The notes: generated by a model not told the origin, from the letters alone. DNA of 64,000 bases from an uncultured bacterium (GCA_902779075.1 CACZAK010000018.1:1-64000), one strand, 5' to 3'. Positions 10,201 to 18,800 are shown, numbered from the stretch's first letter. A program made the numbers and translations.

Positions 10201-10814
10201 AACCACGTCGCGAACTTGTCCATGAGGGCGAGCCCCTTCTTGAAGTTGTCAGCGTTGAGCGTGAAGCGTCCGCCGTAGTCGAAGAGGCGGCGTGCCTTCG
10301 AGCCGGGGTCGAGCGCGGCGGCCTCGGCCTCCGCTTCGCTGCAGTTCGTCGCCTGCTGGTAGAGGTTCGCGACGCGCGCGAGCTTGGGCAGCTCGGCGGC
10401 GGTGTAGCCCTTCGCCGTGGCGCGGCCGACGCTCGCCGCGTCCTGGAACTTGCCACCGCCGAGCATGTTGACCGCCGTGGCCACGAGCTTGATGCGGCGC
10501 GCGGTGAGAGGCTTGCCCTTGCCGAAGTCCTCGAGCTTCATGTTGTCGCGCACGATGTCCGGGATGAACTTCTCGCCGCCGAACATCCCGGCGACCGACT
10601 TGAGGAAGAGGTCGCGCACCTGGTCGTTTGCCGTCTTCATCTCCGACGTGCGCAAAAACGACGCGAACCTGCAATTGTAGTCGCCTTTCGGCATTCCCGA
10701 GAAGCGGGCTATGACGTCCGCGCCCTTCGCGCCATCCGTGGCGTAGGCGCCGTTCGCGAAGTCGACGAACTTCTGGAAGTTGACGATGCTGTTCGAGTTG
10801 ATCTGCGGCGGCAT
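7260..10814 (-). CDS. 1184-aa protein of unknown function, candidate type III secreted effector
   Basis: No signal peptide, no membrane segment, no enzyme motif recognised. The N-terminus is Asn/Ser/Gln-rich (MPPQINSNSIVNFQKF). Residues about 60-120 hold VRDLFLKSVAGMFG and GKGKPLTARRI, shared with the 455-aa protein at 11403, so the two are paralogous at their N-termini. A ~115-residue module is duplicated: GNLAAAKAG...PPGMIGRLANAALYAK near 690-720 and GNPAIYEAG...PPGMIGRLVLAATNAK near 990-1020, each followed by an AV-rich helix and a DGP motif. The gene lies 71 bp downstream of a CesT-like chaperone gene and carries the bipartite motif at 10862-10890. AAGGAG sits 7 nt before the ATG. I infer a secreted effector from context; internal helical repeats would also fit a scaffold protein. 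Confidence 0.75.
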   Translation of the reverse strand: MPPQINSNSIVNFQKFVDFANGAYATDGAKGADVIARFSGMPKGDYNCRFASFLRTSEMKTANDQVRDLFLKSVAGMFGGEKFIPDIVRDNMKLEDFGKGKPLTARRIKLVATAVNMLGGGKFQDAASVGRATAKGYTAAELPKLARVANLYQQATNCSEAEAEAAALDPGSKARRLFDYGGRFTLNADNFKKGLALMDKFATWFGNLHDDCAAKKLDTPTKLNLNFTVCTRESAAAVQQFLFEEIAVNGKLSLDAANPEDLFGMAKNPAMRFVGRGYTTSFSNSLAQIPPEKRGLIYSVFDALDKLPLNAGDLANRQKVGYALLVASRVMKNFDAVAALQASRKLDRAHLMPILFPDLGLAPGATNRQINEAYEARMAQNPEILASVHMLAENSGATLDEVAAAINSGTRLENAPGISSFSGKLEELDGTARGGRKTMIYDLVRPTTPHLTANEQPVLADEDAKFVFNFPDGETLDASTGSIDDPDVRARCDAIADKIADLCGNVHPKQLSNVYFALSQSAIGVNVNCGFASAGISSDEHMPVTFTLSRNDETGAVTIKYSEPRGFPVKFNWTTTVDVDGNTVTTPMRMDRGQYETEAMTHAGSIAERLPGKDLAAAKAIVRDALAHCGDDFDLKDIVSKHIYNLCVNGAGELRTPDQIKARIDALRANLAEFRAASNGNLAAAKAGVIFLGCLCGKSVPPGMIGRLANAALYAKPGEYAKLTAASTPQQLFQAVVDMYKAVEKVLRDVHFTEEFSDGPEVAAGRDYVASLVFSRFPVAKLKAAAAAFRGETALKLLTLVNKIEAGDYPPKTGPLTLDQKDYIERQCSSLSLLFGGFNLAVETVLGVDGGEYLAFDGPIDKNALGHKDVFRGILALADAQIATKAEEDRQNENINAAFEPAQNHASNAYSKAGEGNAAKVDELINAALVRCAANTDALNVLSNNMDKILVSSTAKLRSIEDVRERAEAIAANFRELKELSKGNPAIYEAGKRLMAGMEGKALPPGMIGRLVLAATNAKIAAARKLSSRSSGFDIHRAVTEFRDNLMRAMTASGAEEATDGPNEKQACRNFFGEVMMGRCGANTLRAMQGAFAGDTPGKMLAFYEDISHGHHNEGLGHEITAKFENEADSHMMNLANLKGAIDVALDGHFGADVVPYNGSFIANEIGGEEILDDLVNLASRQHG

Positions 10815-10861
10815 TATATTGCTCCTTTATGAGGGTTAACTTTTAGTGACTGTTACACCCT

Positions 10862-10890
10862 GTATACACGCGGGTCGCAAAAAGGTTACA
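10862..10890 (-). promoter_or_regulatory. Bipartite element TGTAACCTTT-N9-GCGTGTATAC upstream of the 1184-aa gene
   Basis: On the minus strand TGTAACCTTT (10890-10881) and GCGTGTATAC (10871-10862) are separated by 9 bp and end 47 nt before the ATG at 10814. The TAA stop of the chaperone gene lies inside the left half. The same element with the same spacing stands upstream of the 455-aa gene (12834-12806). Core spacing (AACC, about 13 bp, CGTGTA) resembles promoters of ECF sigma factors, including the HrpL box of type III secretion regulons. The role is inferred. Confidence 0.55.
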
Positions 10891-11365
10891 CGTGAAAATA
10901 ACCGCTTGAAAGCATGTCATGGTGAGAGTCGCCGTCTGGTGCGGACGCCACATCCTGCTTTTGCGTGGCTTCCGCCGTACGCAGGCCAGCGAGTGCCTTG
11001 CGCCAGTTCTCCGTCTGGTTGACGAGCGATTCGAGGCCTGCGGCGAGGGACTCGACATCCGTCAGCGCCAGCGGGAACGGACGCACGAGGGCGTAGGCAT
11101 GCGTTTCCGGGTTCTGGCAGAGCGTCGCGCCATCCGTGCCGCGCAAGAGGAAGTTGGCCTGCAGCATCATCGCGCCGAATGCACCGTTCGCATCAGGCGG
11201 CGGATGCCCGATCTCGGCGCAGGCGAACAGGCTACGCGCCTGAGGATCGTCCAGCAGCTCCACGCGGACGCCGTCGACGTCTAGCTCCGCCGCGCCGTCC
11301 GCGCCGTCGAGCCCTTCGACTCCGTATTTTGCGGCAAACGCCGCGAGTAATTCTTTGAATTCCAT
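10886..11365 (-). CDS. CesT-like type III secretion chaperone
   Basis: 159 aa, strongly acidic, no signal peptide, the usual size of class I type III chaperones. The order of features follows the CesT/SycE family: an N-terminal helix (FKELLAAFAAKYGVEGL), a beta hairpin (AAELDVDGVRVELL), the hallmark helix MMLQANFLLRGTDGATL, a strand with ETHAYALVRPFPLAL, and the closing helix LESLVNQTENWRKAL. Start at ATG 11365 is chosen because AAGGAG lies 5 nt upstream; the longer frame to 11575 runs into the neighbour gene and is not family-like. It lies 37 bp after the 455-aa gene and 71 bp before the 1184-aa gene. YbjN-type proteins share part of the fold and are the alternative. Confidence 0.82.
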   Translation of the reverse strand: MEFKELLAAFAAKYGVEGLDGADGAAELDVDGVRVELLDDPQARSLFACAEIGHPPPDANGAFGAMMLQANFLLRGTDGATLCQNPETHAYALVRPFPLALTDVESLAAGLESLVNQTENWRKALAGLRTAEATQKQDVASAPDGDSHHDMLSSGYFHV

Positions 11366-11401
11366 ATCAGCTCCTTCGGTTGGCTTGTTCCATCGCCGCG
11401 T

Positions 11402-11410
11402 ATTATACCA
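11402..11410 (-). promoter_or_regulatory. Extended -10 (TGG-TATAAT) in front of the chaperone gene
   Basis: TGGTATAAT on the minus strand overlaps the last codons and stop of the 455-aa gene, about 36 nt before the chaperone ATG. At 17 bp upstream stands TGACGA as a weak -35. It could give the chaperone its own transcript in addition to read-through. Confidence 0.5.
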
Positions 11411-12770
11411 TAATCTCTTGCTGCTCGTCAGGTTCCGGCACTCCCAACTTCTGGCTGAAATGCGTGCCGGTGAGCTTGGCCTCGTTCTCGTCGGAAAGGT
11501 CGAACTCGAACTCTGTTTCGTAGGCGTATGTGCCGGTGACGTTATGGCTGCATTCGTCCGAACCATCAATGCCAAACTTCAAATTGCCGGAGTAATGCGC
11601 CGTGACCTTGGCCTTCGTGCCATTGTCGCTGACCTCAAGGGTGTATTGCAGATTCGATGCTAGCGTCAAAAGGTTAGGTTCAAAGAGAAGATTATGGGTC
11701 GTATCCGGAGTAAAAAGCATGTCATACCCCTTCGCCGATGTCATGTCAAGATTCTTGAACTTTGGCGTGGGCGGCGGATTCGCTCCGATGGCAAAGGCAA
11801 CGTAAACGTTGCCTGACAACTGGCTCATGAACGTGGAGATGGCCTTGCGGTGCTGTATGTTTGGAATCGTCTCTTTGAACTTGTCGATCATTTCGCCGGA
11901 TCGCTGGTCATCCAAGTTGAACTTCTCGCCTGCAATCGTGAACGAAGCACGAAAGGCATCACCCTTGAAGCTTTCGAAGAGGCCTTCGCCATCATACGTG
12001 CTGAATTTTTCCTTGCTCATCTGCTCTTCTAACGTGCTCTGCCAATACTCCGTCAACTTGGCGTCGAACTTGGCGAACCTGACATCGCCCAGGGTGAAGT
12101 TGCGCACGTTCTTGAGCTCTTGCGACATCTGCTGGGCTATCTCATTGACCTTGTTGCCATCCTTGAAGTATCCGCTCGCGATAGCGAGCACCACGTAGTT
12201 GGTGTAGATCTTGAGGCAGGTGTCCGTCATGCCCCTGCCGAGCCTCGACACCAAATCGGCGGCCCTTGCGTGCTGCTCGGCATCGAGCTTCGCGTCGCCG
12301 ACCTTGGGATTCTTGCCCTTGCCGTTGATGAACGTGAGGGCATCGTCAACCAAGCCTTCTGCCTTCTCAATGGAGACGCTCTTGTTCACGGGTTCGACTA
12401 CCTTGGCAATCGCTTTGCTCACGGCGATGATGCGGCGCGCCGTGAGGGGTTTGCCCTTGTCGTAGTCCCCTGTCTTCATCGCGGTTTTGACATCATCAGG
12501 CAGATCCTGGACGTCATTTACCCCGAACATGCGCAGTACCGTGTCCCTAAAAAGCGTGCGGACGTCATTGTTTATGTCTTTGCTGGGCTGTTTTCGCCAG
12601 ATGTGCCCGTAGCCGTCGTAACCCTTGGCAACGATCTTCCTCGGCGTCCCGTCCGGCGCCGTCAGCGGATTGTCGTTCGCCTTCAGAACCGTGCCTTTGT
12701 CCGAGACGCTCGCCGCAAACTGCGTGAACGCCCTGAACTGCGCATCGTTAAGATTGACTTGAATTGCCAT
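11403..12770 (-). CDS. 455-aa protein of unknown function, second candidate effector, paralogue of the 1184-aa protein
   Basis: The soluble protein lacks a signal peptide and transmembrane segments. Its N-terminus is MAIQVNLNDAQFRAFTQF. Residues about 72-125 contain DVRTLFRDTVLRMFG, PDDVKTAMKTGDY and KGKPLTARRI, which align with DQVRDLFLKSVAGMFG, PDIVRDNMKLEDF and GKGKPLTARRI of the protein at 7260. The middle is helical; the end (about 350-450) is rich in beta strands with TAHYSGNLKFGIDGSDE and YAYETEFEFDLSDE, acidic and without known catalytic motif. GGAG precedes the ATG by 7 nt. It is the first gene of the set that continues with the chaperone and the 1184-aa gene. Function inferred from context only. 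Confidence 0.75.
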   Translation of the reverse strand: MAIQVNLNDAQFRAFTQFAASVSDKGTVLKANDNPLTAPDGTPRKIVAKGYDGYGHIWRKQPSKDINNDVRTLFRDTVLRMFGVNDVQDLPDDVKTAMKTGDYDKGKPLTARRIIAVSKAIAKVVEPVNKSVSIEKAEGLVDDALTFINGKGKNPKVGDAKLDAEQHARAADLVSRLGRGMTDTCLKIYTNYVVLAIASGYFKDGNKVNEIAQQMSQELKNVRNFTLGDVRFAKFDAKLTEYWQSTLEEQMSKEKFSTYDGEGLFESFKGDAFRASFTIAGEKFNLDDQRSGEMIDKFKETIPNIQHRKAISTFMSQLSGNVYVAFAIGANPPPTPKFKNLDMTSAKGYDMLFTPDTTHNLLFEPNLLTLASNLQYTLEVSDNGTKAKVTAHYSGNLKFGIDGSDECSHNVTGTYAYETEFEFDLSDENEAKLTGTHFSQKLGVPEPDEQQEIMV

Positions 12771-12805
12771 GGTCTTGCTCCATTCCTGGAATTATCTTCC
12801 ACCCC

Positions 12806-12834
12806 GTTTACACGCCACGCGGAGAAAGGTTACA
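12806..12834 (-). promoter_or_regulatory. Bipartite element TGTAACCTTT-N9-GCGTGTAAAC upstream of the 455-aa gene
   Basis: TGTAACCTTT (12834-12825) and GCGTGTAAAC (12815-12806) lie on the minus strand 35 nt before the ATG at 12770. It matches the element at 10862-10890 in 19 of 20 defined positions with the same 9-bp gap, while the gap sequence itself differs, as expected for a protein-binding or promoter site. Confidence 0.55.
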
Positions 12835-12876
12835 GTCCCAAAAGCAGATTTGCGCGACGTCATTCTCAAGATGCGC

Positions 12877-14289
12877 TTATGCGATGGGTATTTTTACGGG
12901 GGCTGGATTCTCGCGGCGGACATGGAACTCGCGCTTGACCGTGCGCCCGTTGCTCGTCGCCTCGACCTCGTACGTGCCGCAGAAGCCGCGGAACGAGAGA
13001 TGCCCACCCGCCGCATCGCGCTCGAAGTTCGTGCGCCATTCGCGTCCGAAGAGATCGCAGATGACGTTGTAGGCGGGCTTGGGGCTCATGTCGCGGTGGC
13101 AGAGCGAGCCATGGCGTTCAGGCAGCCACGTGTAGGCGTCGGAGAGGTCCCAGTAGATGATCGCCTCCATCGCCTTGTGCGAGAACCAGATGCTGTAGAG
13201 GTTGCGCACGATCTCCGCCTGCACGGCCTCGTCGCCGGAATCGGCCGAAAATGCCGGAATCGTTATTTCCGTGATCTGGATGGGCTTGCCGAACTGGACA
13301 TACGTATCAAGCAACCCGAACATGAACTGTGGATCATACAACGTTTTCACGCGCTTGCCGAAACTCTTGTCGCCGAGCTTCCACAGCCAATGGGACTGTA
13401 TGCCGATGCAGTCGATGCGGCATCCCTTGCCGAGCGCGTCCTTGATCAACTTGTAATAGGCGCTGCCGGTTCCCTTGTAGTTGACCATGACGTTCGGGTT
13501 GTTGTCATTGATGACGAGCCTGTTCGAGGTGAAGTACTTCGCCGCCGTCTTGTAGTTCCACTCGATGAAGTCGGGAGCGGAGAAAAAGCTGCTGAGTTCG
13601 TCCTTTTTCTTGCTCCGGCCGAGTGTCTCGTTCGTCACCTCCCACATCGGGATGCGCCGTGCATAACGCTCCGCCAGCTCGTGAAAACGTTTCTCGACAA
13701 GTTCCTTCTCGCGCTTCACGTCACCCTTGACCCATTTCGGGAAGAGACCAGTCTCGACGTAGTTCAGACAGTGTGCCTTCGGCTCGATGCCGTTGGCCTC
13801 GCAGAACTCGAGGCAGAGGTCGATCGGCGGACGGCGATAGACGTAGGGCGAGTCCTTCGCGAACCTGTACTTCCCCGGCTCCGGTTCGTTGGCCTGCCAG
13901 TAGAACGGCAGCGTCGCCAAGTTGAACGCCGCCGCGAAACGCTCCCTGTACGCGGCGGCATGCTCCGCGCCGTTCTTCGTCTCGGCGAGGCCGAAGAGAT
14001 TCGCGCCGTACTTGAAGTCGTGCCGCGTCTGGCGTACCTTCACGTGGACGTTCTCGCACGGACGCCCCTGCGCGTCCGTGAACACGAGCGTCACGTCGCC
14101 CTTGCGGTTGGTCTCGATGCCGGCCTTCACGCGCACGTCCATCTCTGATGCCTGTTCGCGAAAGTACCGCAGCACGGCGTTTTTGTCGTACTTCATCGCC
14201 GCCCACAGCGGAGCGGTGATGCCCGCTCCCGCCAGCATCACGGCATTGCGCAGGAAATCCCTGCGCGGCAACTTTTTTTCGCTAGACAT
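12877..14289 (-). CDS. GH10 family endo-beta-xylanase-like hydrolase, Tat-exported
   Basis: 470 aa. The N-terminus carries a twin-arginine signal (RRDFLRNAVMLAGAGITAPLWA). Residues 40-110 form a beta-rich leader domain (VRVKAGIETNRKGDVTLVFTD). The GH10 barrel follows: HCLNYVETGLFPKWV, the acid/base Glu in IPMWEVTNE near 217, IDCIGIQSHW near 300, and the nucleophile Glu in IQITEITIP near 340, closing with AIIYWDLSDAYTWLPERHG. The reaction is retaining endo-hydrolysis of xylan or a related beta-1,4-glycan; the exact substrate is not readable. The ATG overlaps the last 8 nt of the DUF4143 gene upstream, so translation may be coupled. The final ~60 residues look like a small beta domain. Confidence 0.88.
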   Translation of the reverse strand: MSSEKKLPRRDFLRNAVMLAGAGITAPLWAAMKYDKNAVLRYFREQASEMDVRVKAGIETNRKGDVTLVFTDAQGRPCENVHVKVRQTRHDFKYGANLFGLAETKNGAEHAAAYRERFAAAFNLATLPFYWQANEPEPGKYRFAKDSPYVYRRPPIDLCLEFCEANGIEPKAHCLNYVETGLFPKWVKGDVKREKELVEKRFHELAERYARRIPMWEVTNETLGRSKKKDELSSFFSAPDFIEWNYKTAAKYFTSNRLVINDNNPNVMVNYKGTGSAYYKLIKDALGKGCRIDCIGIQSHWLWKLGDKSFGKRVKTLYDPQFMFGLLDTYVQFGKPIQITEITIPAFSADSGDEAVQAEIVRNLYSIWFSHKAMEAIIYWDLSDAYTWLPERHGSLCHRDMSPKPAYNVICDLFGREWRTNFERDAAGGHLSFRGFCGTYEVEATSNGRTVKREFHVRRENPAPVKIPIA

Positions 14290-15694
14290 TGTTTCCGGTC
14301 TCCTCGTTTAATTTTGCGTTGGAAGAAGTGGACGAATCCATAAACTGCAGCGGCGTGCCCACATCGTAGATCAGCTTCTCTGGCAGAGACTCCTTCTCAA
14401 GAAACATCACCATGTAGATCGGGGCGTAGAAGATTCCGTTCGCAACAGTGAGAACTGCGTCGTCGAAGACAATGGCGTCGTTGATCGCATAAAGGCGTTC
14501 CGCCAGGACGTGGTTCAAAGCCCGGTGCCGTCTGTAATGTTTGCCGCTTTTCACTTCAATCGGAAGAGCGTGGCCGTCTTTCTCCACGACGAAATCGATC
14601 TCCCCATGCGTGCGTGAGGCATAGTATGTGGGTGCAAATCCATGGGCAAAAAGCTCTTGGGCGACGGCATTTTCATAGACGGCCCCGAAATTGACGTCGA
14701 TTTCTGAATTCAGGATCTTAAGCTGTATTCCGTCCATGTACGTTGCGGCAAGAAGTCCCACGTCGTTCATGAAGAGCTTAAAGAGATTTGAACGCTTGGA
14801 AAGGACCAACGGCGCGACTGGTTCGTCCACTACATAAGACGGAATGGCCACACCAGCCTCTTTTAGCCAGATGAATTCGTCCTCCAACCGCTCAACGCGA
14901 TCAGTCTCCCTTATGCTGTTGACATAGAAGCGCTTGTTCTTCTTGTTGAGTTCCGGGGCAATCCGCTCGAACACCTCGCGAATCCGAAGCGCATTCTTCT
15001 TGTCGTACTTCGTGATGTCCTTTCGGTATTCCGCAAGAATCAGCTTTTGTTCGGCCACGACAGCGGCGATGTCGTGAGTGTCCAGATACCTCTGGACAAC
15101 GGCCGGCATTCCGCCGACGACAAGATACAGCCGGAAAAGCTTTGACAGACGGTCGTGGTACAGGCGGTCTATCGGACGCCGCTCCGCCCATGCCGCCCGC
15201 GCCGCATCGATCAGTTCCCTGCGTTCGCCGTTGGCCAAAACGAATTCCTCGAAATCCAGTGGATACATCGTGGCTTCATCCATGAATCCAACGGGAACGG
15301 ATCGGACATCCTTGAGCTCTACTCCGAGTAGCGAACCGCTGAGGATGTAATGACAGGTCCCCTCCTGCACAAGAAACTTGATGTATGTCACGGCTTCAGG
15401 ACACTCCTGAATCTCGTCAAGAAATACAAGCGTATTCCCGCGCTTCAATTCTCGCTGTGAAAATGTCGAAAGTTTGACGAGTATTTCCTTCTCATCCTCA
15501 ACGTTGGAAAAGATGAGCTTTGCGTTTGGCATCTTTATGAAATTGATTTCGATCACATTCTCATAGTGAGTCTTTGCAAAGGCCTCAACAACAAATGTCT
15601 TGCCGACTTGTCGTGCGCCATCTATGAGAAGGGCGTAACGACCGTTGTCTTCGTAAAACTTCTTCAATCGAGATGTAATCTTGCGTTTTATCAT
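14282..15694 (-). CDS. AAA+ ATPase with C-terminal DUF4143
   Basis: 470 aa. Walker A GARQVGKT at 26-33, Walker B LVFLDEIQE near 90, sensor-like HYILSGSLLG near 125. The C-terminal DUF4143 region has GEIDFVVEKDGHALPIEVKSG, a PD-(D/E)xK-like strand-helix seen in this family. These are widespread single-gene ATPases in gut anaerobes and are found near mobile or defence genes; the biochemical role is not established. Start at ATG 15694 is chosen over the upstream ATG at 15754 because GGAG lies 5 nt away and a promoter with -10 at 15717 sits between the two. Composition is less GC-rich than neighbours, which may indicate acquisition. Confidence 0.88.
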   Translation of the reverse strand: MIKRKITSRLKKFYEDNGRYALLIDGARQVGKTFVVEAFAKTHYENVIEINFIKMPNAKLIFSNVEDEKEILVKLSTFSQRELKRGNTLVFLDEIQECPEAVTYIKFLVQEGTCHYILSGSLLGVELKDVRSVPVGFMDEATMYPLDFEEFVLANGERRELIDAARAAWAERRPIDRLYHDRLSKLFRLYLVVGGMPAVVQRYLDTHDIAAVVAEQKLILAEYRKDITKYDKKNALRIREVFERIAPELNKKNKRFYVNSIRETDRVERLEDEFIWLKEAGVAIPSYVVDEPVAPLVLSKRSNLFKLFMNDVGLLAATYMDGIQLKILNSEIDVNFGAVYENAVAQELFAHGFAPTYYASRTHGEIDFVVEKDGHALPIEVKSGKHYRRHRALNHVLAERLYAINDAIVFDDAVLTVANGIFYAPIYMVMFLEKESLPEKLIYDVGTPLQFMDSSTSSNAKLNEETGNNV

Positions 15695-15716
15695 TATTTC
15701 TCCGTGTTCGGGCGAT

Positions 15717-15745
15717 AGTATATCACAGTTGATGTCATTTTGCAA
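15717..15745 (-). promoter_or_regulatory. Sigma-70-type promoter of the DUF4143 ATPase gene
   Basis: Minus strand: TTGCAA (15745-15740), 17 bp, TATACT (15722-15717) preceded by TGA (extended -10), 22 nt before the ATG. The sequence TGTGATATACTATC is found again in front of the M48 peptidase gene at 44047. Confidence 0.7.
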
Positions 15746-15810
15746 TCGCGCCAAACGGTCGATTTTGTCATTTTGTTAACATCTCAAACAGTCAGTTTTG
15801 TCATTTTGTT
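15734..15810. repeat. Direct repeats with 33-bp period abutting the ATPase promoter
   Basis: Two 26-bp copies start at 15752 and 15785 (23 of 26 bases identical, both ending TTTTGTCATTTTGTT); a third partial copy, GTCATTTTG, lies at 15734-15742, exactly 33 bp from the next and touching the -35. Three sites on one face of the helix suggest operators. The span is too short and the copies too few for a CRISPR array. Confidence 0.6.
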
Positions 15811-15885
15811 GCAACCCTATAAGGTCGGCATTCCTTTGGGGCTATATGCGCCAACTCATCAATGGACGAGAATCAGTCGCGCCAC

Positions 15886-18800
15886 CTACTGGACGATGAT
15901 TACGAGGCCATTGATCTTCTTGAGGCGGAGGCCGGCATCCGTGACCTCGCACTTGAAGTGCTGTCTCGTCGCCGCGTCGAGGACGAACGTTGTCGTGTCC
16001 GCGGGCTTTGTCGACCATTTGACGACATACGGGCTTGCCGACTTCGCGATCGTCTTCAGGTCGGTGCGTCCATCGAGATTCACCGTTATCGTGGAATCTG
16101 CCGAGAACGTGAGCTTCTGATTCCCCGATCCGTTGGTACCCTTCGGGAAGTTACATGAGAACGCCCCCGTCACCATGGTAAGATCCAAAGTCGAACCGTT
16201 CATCATTCTCTTGTTGACGCCTATGGCACTCTTGGGCATGAACGTTCCATAAATCTCAATTGCCTTCCCTTTTTCATTGTACTCGCCAGCTCCGGAGACA
16301 GGGTTATCCGTGAAATCCATAACGGAACAATCGTAACTGCCTTTTATGCGGGGGTAGGTCTTGCCAAGATCAAGCCTCAGCCCGTCCTTGCCGGAAAGTC
16401 GCCGCAACTGGAAATAACCCTTGGTTACGCCTCCCGTCGTATTCACCGTGACAATAATCGTTCCGTTGGAAACGACGTTCAAGGCGGCATCGCTGAATGA
16501 GAAGTCCGAGTCGTTGCCCGTCATTTCGAGCGAAAGCGTATATCCGCCAAGATTCCATTCACAGCCAGCCGGTACGTTCATGTCGTTGTTTGACGCCGAG
16601 CCGTTCGCGTGCTTGATGGTGGAATCAGACGTAAGGGACAGGACTCTTGGCAAAGTACCAGCCGTTGTTGCGGAATTCTGGATCGTCCCGCCTGCGAGAA
16701 CCACGGTCGCGGAGGATGCGTCATTGTTGTAGATGTCCAATGTCGATCCCGTCGGCAGATAGACTACGCCGCTACCGAAATGTCCTGTCCCGGACGAAGC
16801 AACACGGATCGTGCCATTGGAGACACCCGTGCCGCCCGTGTAGGTCTGCGACGCCTTCCCCGCAGAGAACAGGCCCCCACCCTCCTTCACGAGTCTTAGG
16901 TTTTCAGTCAGCGCGACGCCGCTGTTTAAGAGCGTAGAGCCATCCGCCACCGATACATGAACCGTACCGGGCGTCCCCAACGAGGTGTCGGTTATCGTGA
17001 ACTCGCTTAGCGCCGCGCTTGTCTCGTCGGCGAGGAAGAGCGTCCGCCCCTGAAGGTCGATAACAGAATCCGACGTCACCTTGGAGAAGTCAAGCCCGCG
17101 CAAATCCGCGTTGTCCGGCAGCGTTGCGTTGTCGAACGTGACGCTTGCGCAGACGAATGGCGCGCCGTTCGTCACCTGAAACGCCGTCGTGCCGTAAATC
17201 GTCACCTCCGTCACGCCGAGGGGAATCTTGCCGGGCAATCCCCCGCCAACGGCGTTGGTGCAGGCCCAGTTCGCCGCATCCGTGAAATCAAGCGGATCGG
17301 CACCAGCACCGGTGTATATCGCCGTCGCGGCCTCTGTCAGAACCGCAATGCGAATCCCGTTCGCACCGCTCGCCTCGGCCATCGCCTCCGTCTGCCTGGA
17401 TACCTCCGCGCACGAAACCGCGCTTTCCACGCCCTCGCCCAAGGTGAAGCCGTCCGTCGAGAGGATGAACTCCGTGGTGTCGAGAGCCGTCATGTCGAAA
17501 AACAACTTCGCGCCCGCGTTCAGAGTAAGCGAGTTCGTGATGTACGTCGTCACGGGCGCCACTGTACCGGAGAGCGCAAGCTCGAGCGTGCCACCGTCCA
17601 GCGTGAACACCTCGCCGTACCTGAGACCGTCCGTGGCGGGGATCGTCACCTTCGCGCCGGAGGCGACCTTGATGTCGCCAAGGCTGCCTCCCTCGACGAA
17701 CGCCACAGGGCCGGGCATGGAGAGCGTGCCCGCCTGGACGCCGATTCCGCCGATGAAGTACCACCTGGATGTCGGGACGGACAGCGTACCCGCGCCTTCC
17801 TTGACGACACGCATGTTGCCATACATGAGATACGCATAGTCGTCGAGCGTCGTGTCCGCAGGGACGGCAATGTGCAATTCGCCCGGATTCGCCGCATCGG
17901 AAGAACTGTCGAAGACGGCCGTCTCGCGCTTGACGGACACCGCGTCAATCCAGGAGCAAATGTCCCCGGATGTGTACGTGTGGCGGAATGTCATTGTGTG
18001 GTCGCCCTTCGTCAAGAACATGTTGGGTACTCTCGTCTGGGTGGCAGCCGTGCCTGAACAGGTGACTTTCGTGCAGTCCTGTACCGCGTCCACGTCAAGA
18101 TGAATCACGCCGCCGGTATGCCCGGACCTTCCGCCATAGTAGAACGAAACGGTGTAGTATCCGCTTTCGGGAACGGTGACCGTGGTTGAAACCTGCGAAG
18201 TGCTCTGGAAGAACCAGACAGCCGAACCGTTAGGCGCGGACACGGCTTTGAAGGTATTGCCCTTTTCAACACCCCGGCCTCCCGTCCATCCAGCGGCAGC
18301 AGCGTTGTACATGTAGCTGCTGCTCATGTTGTTGTTCTCTTCGAAACTGCCGTTCTTGACATAGTCAACAGTTCCCACAAGACCTGACGAGGCAAAAGAT
18401 CCGGGAACGTAGAGTTTGTGGCCGTTCAGGTCGAACGCCACGCCGGCCGCGAGCGCAAACGTTGCCGCGCTCCAGTCCGCATCCGCCGCGAGAATGTACT
18501 TGGTCGTATTCCCGTCAGGAACCGCATCCGACAAGGCCACACCGAGCGCGTTCGTGCAACTCCAGTTGCCGGAGTCGGCGAGATCGTTGTTGTTCGCGCC
18601 GCCCGTCCACACAGCAATTGCTGGCACGTCGGAATCGGCCCACTGCCACGTGATGCGCGTGTCAATGTCATCCGCACTGCTCGTGTGGGTGTAGGAAGCA
18701 CCTGGGTGTACGCCCTGCCCGTCAAGTTCCCACACACCCGTCTCGGTGTTGAAGATTTCAAGCGTATAGCCCAGCGGGGCGTAGTTATGACCGCCAACAG

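Noticed and set aside
11366..11575. N-terminal extension of the chaperone frame
   Set aside because: Overlaps the end of the 455-aa gene; Ser/Thr/Arg-rich and unlike the family, while AAGGAG marks the ATG at 11365.
15752..15810. 33-bp period repeats considered as a CRISPR array
   Set aside because: Only two full copies, spacers of about 7 bp, no cas genes; position at a promoter fits operators better.
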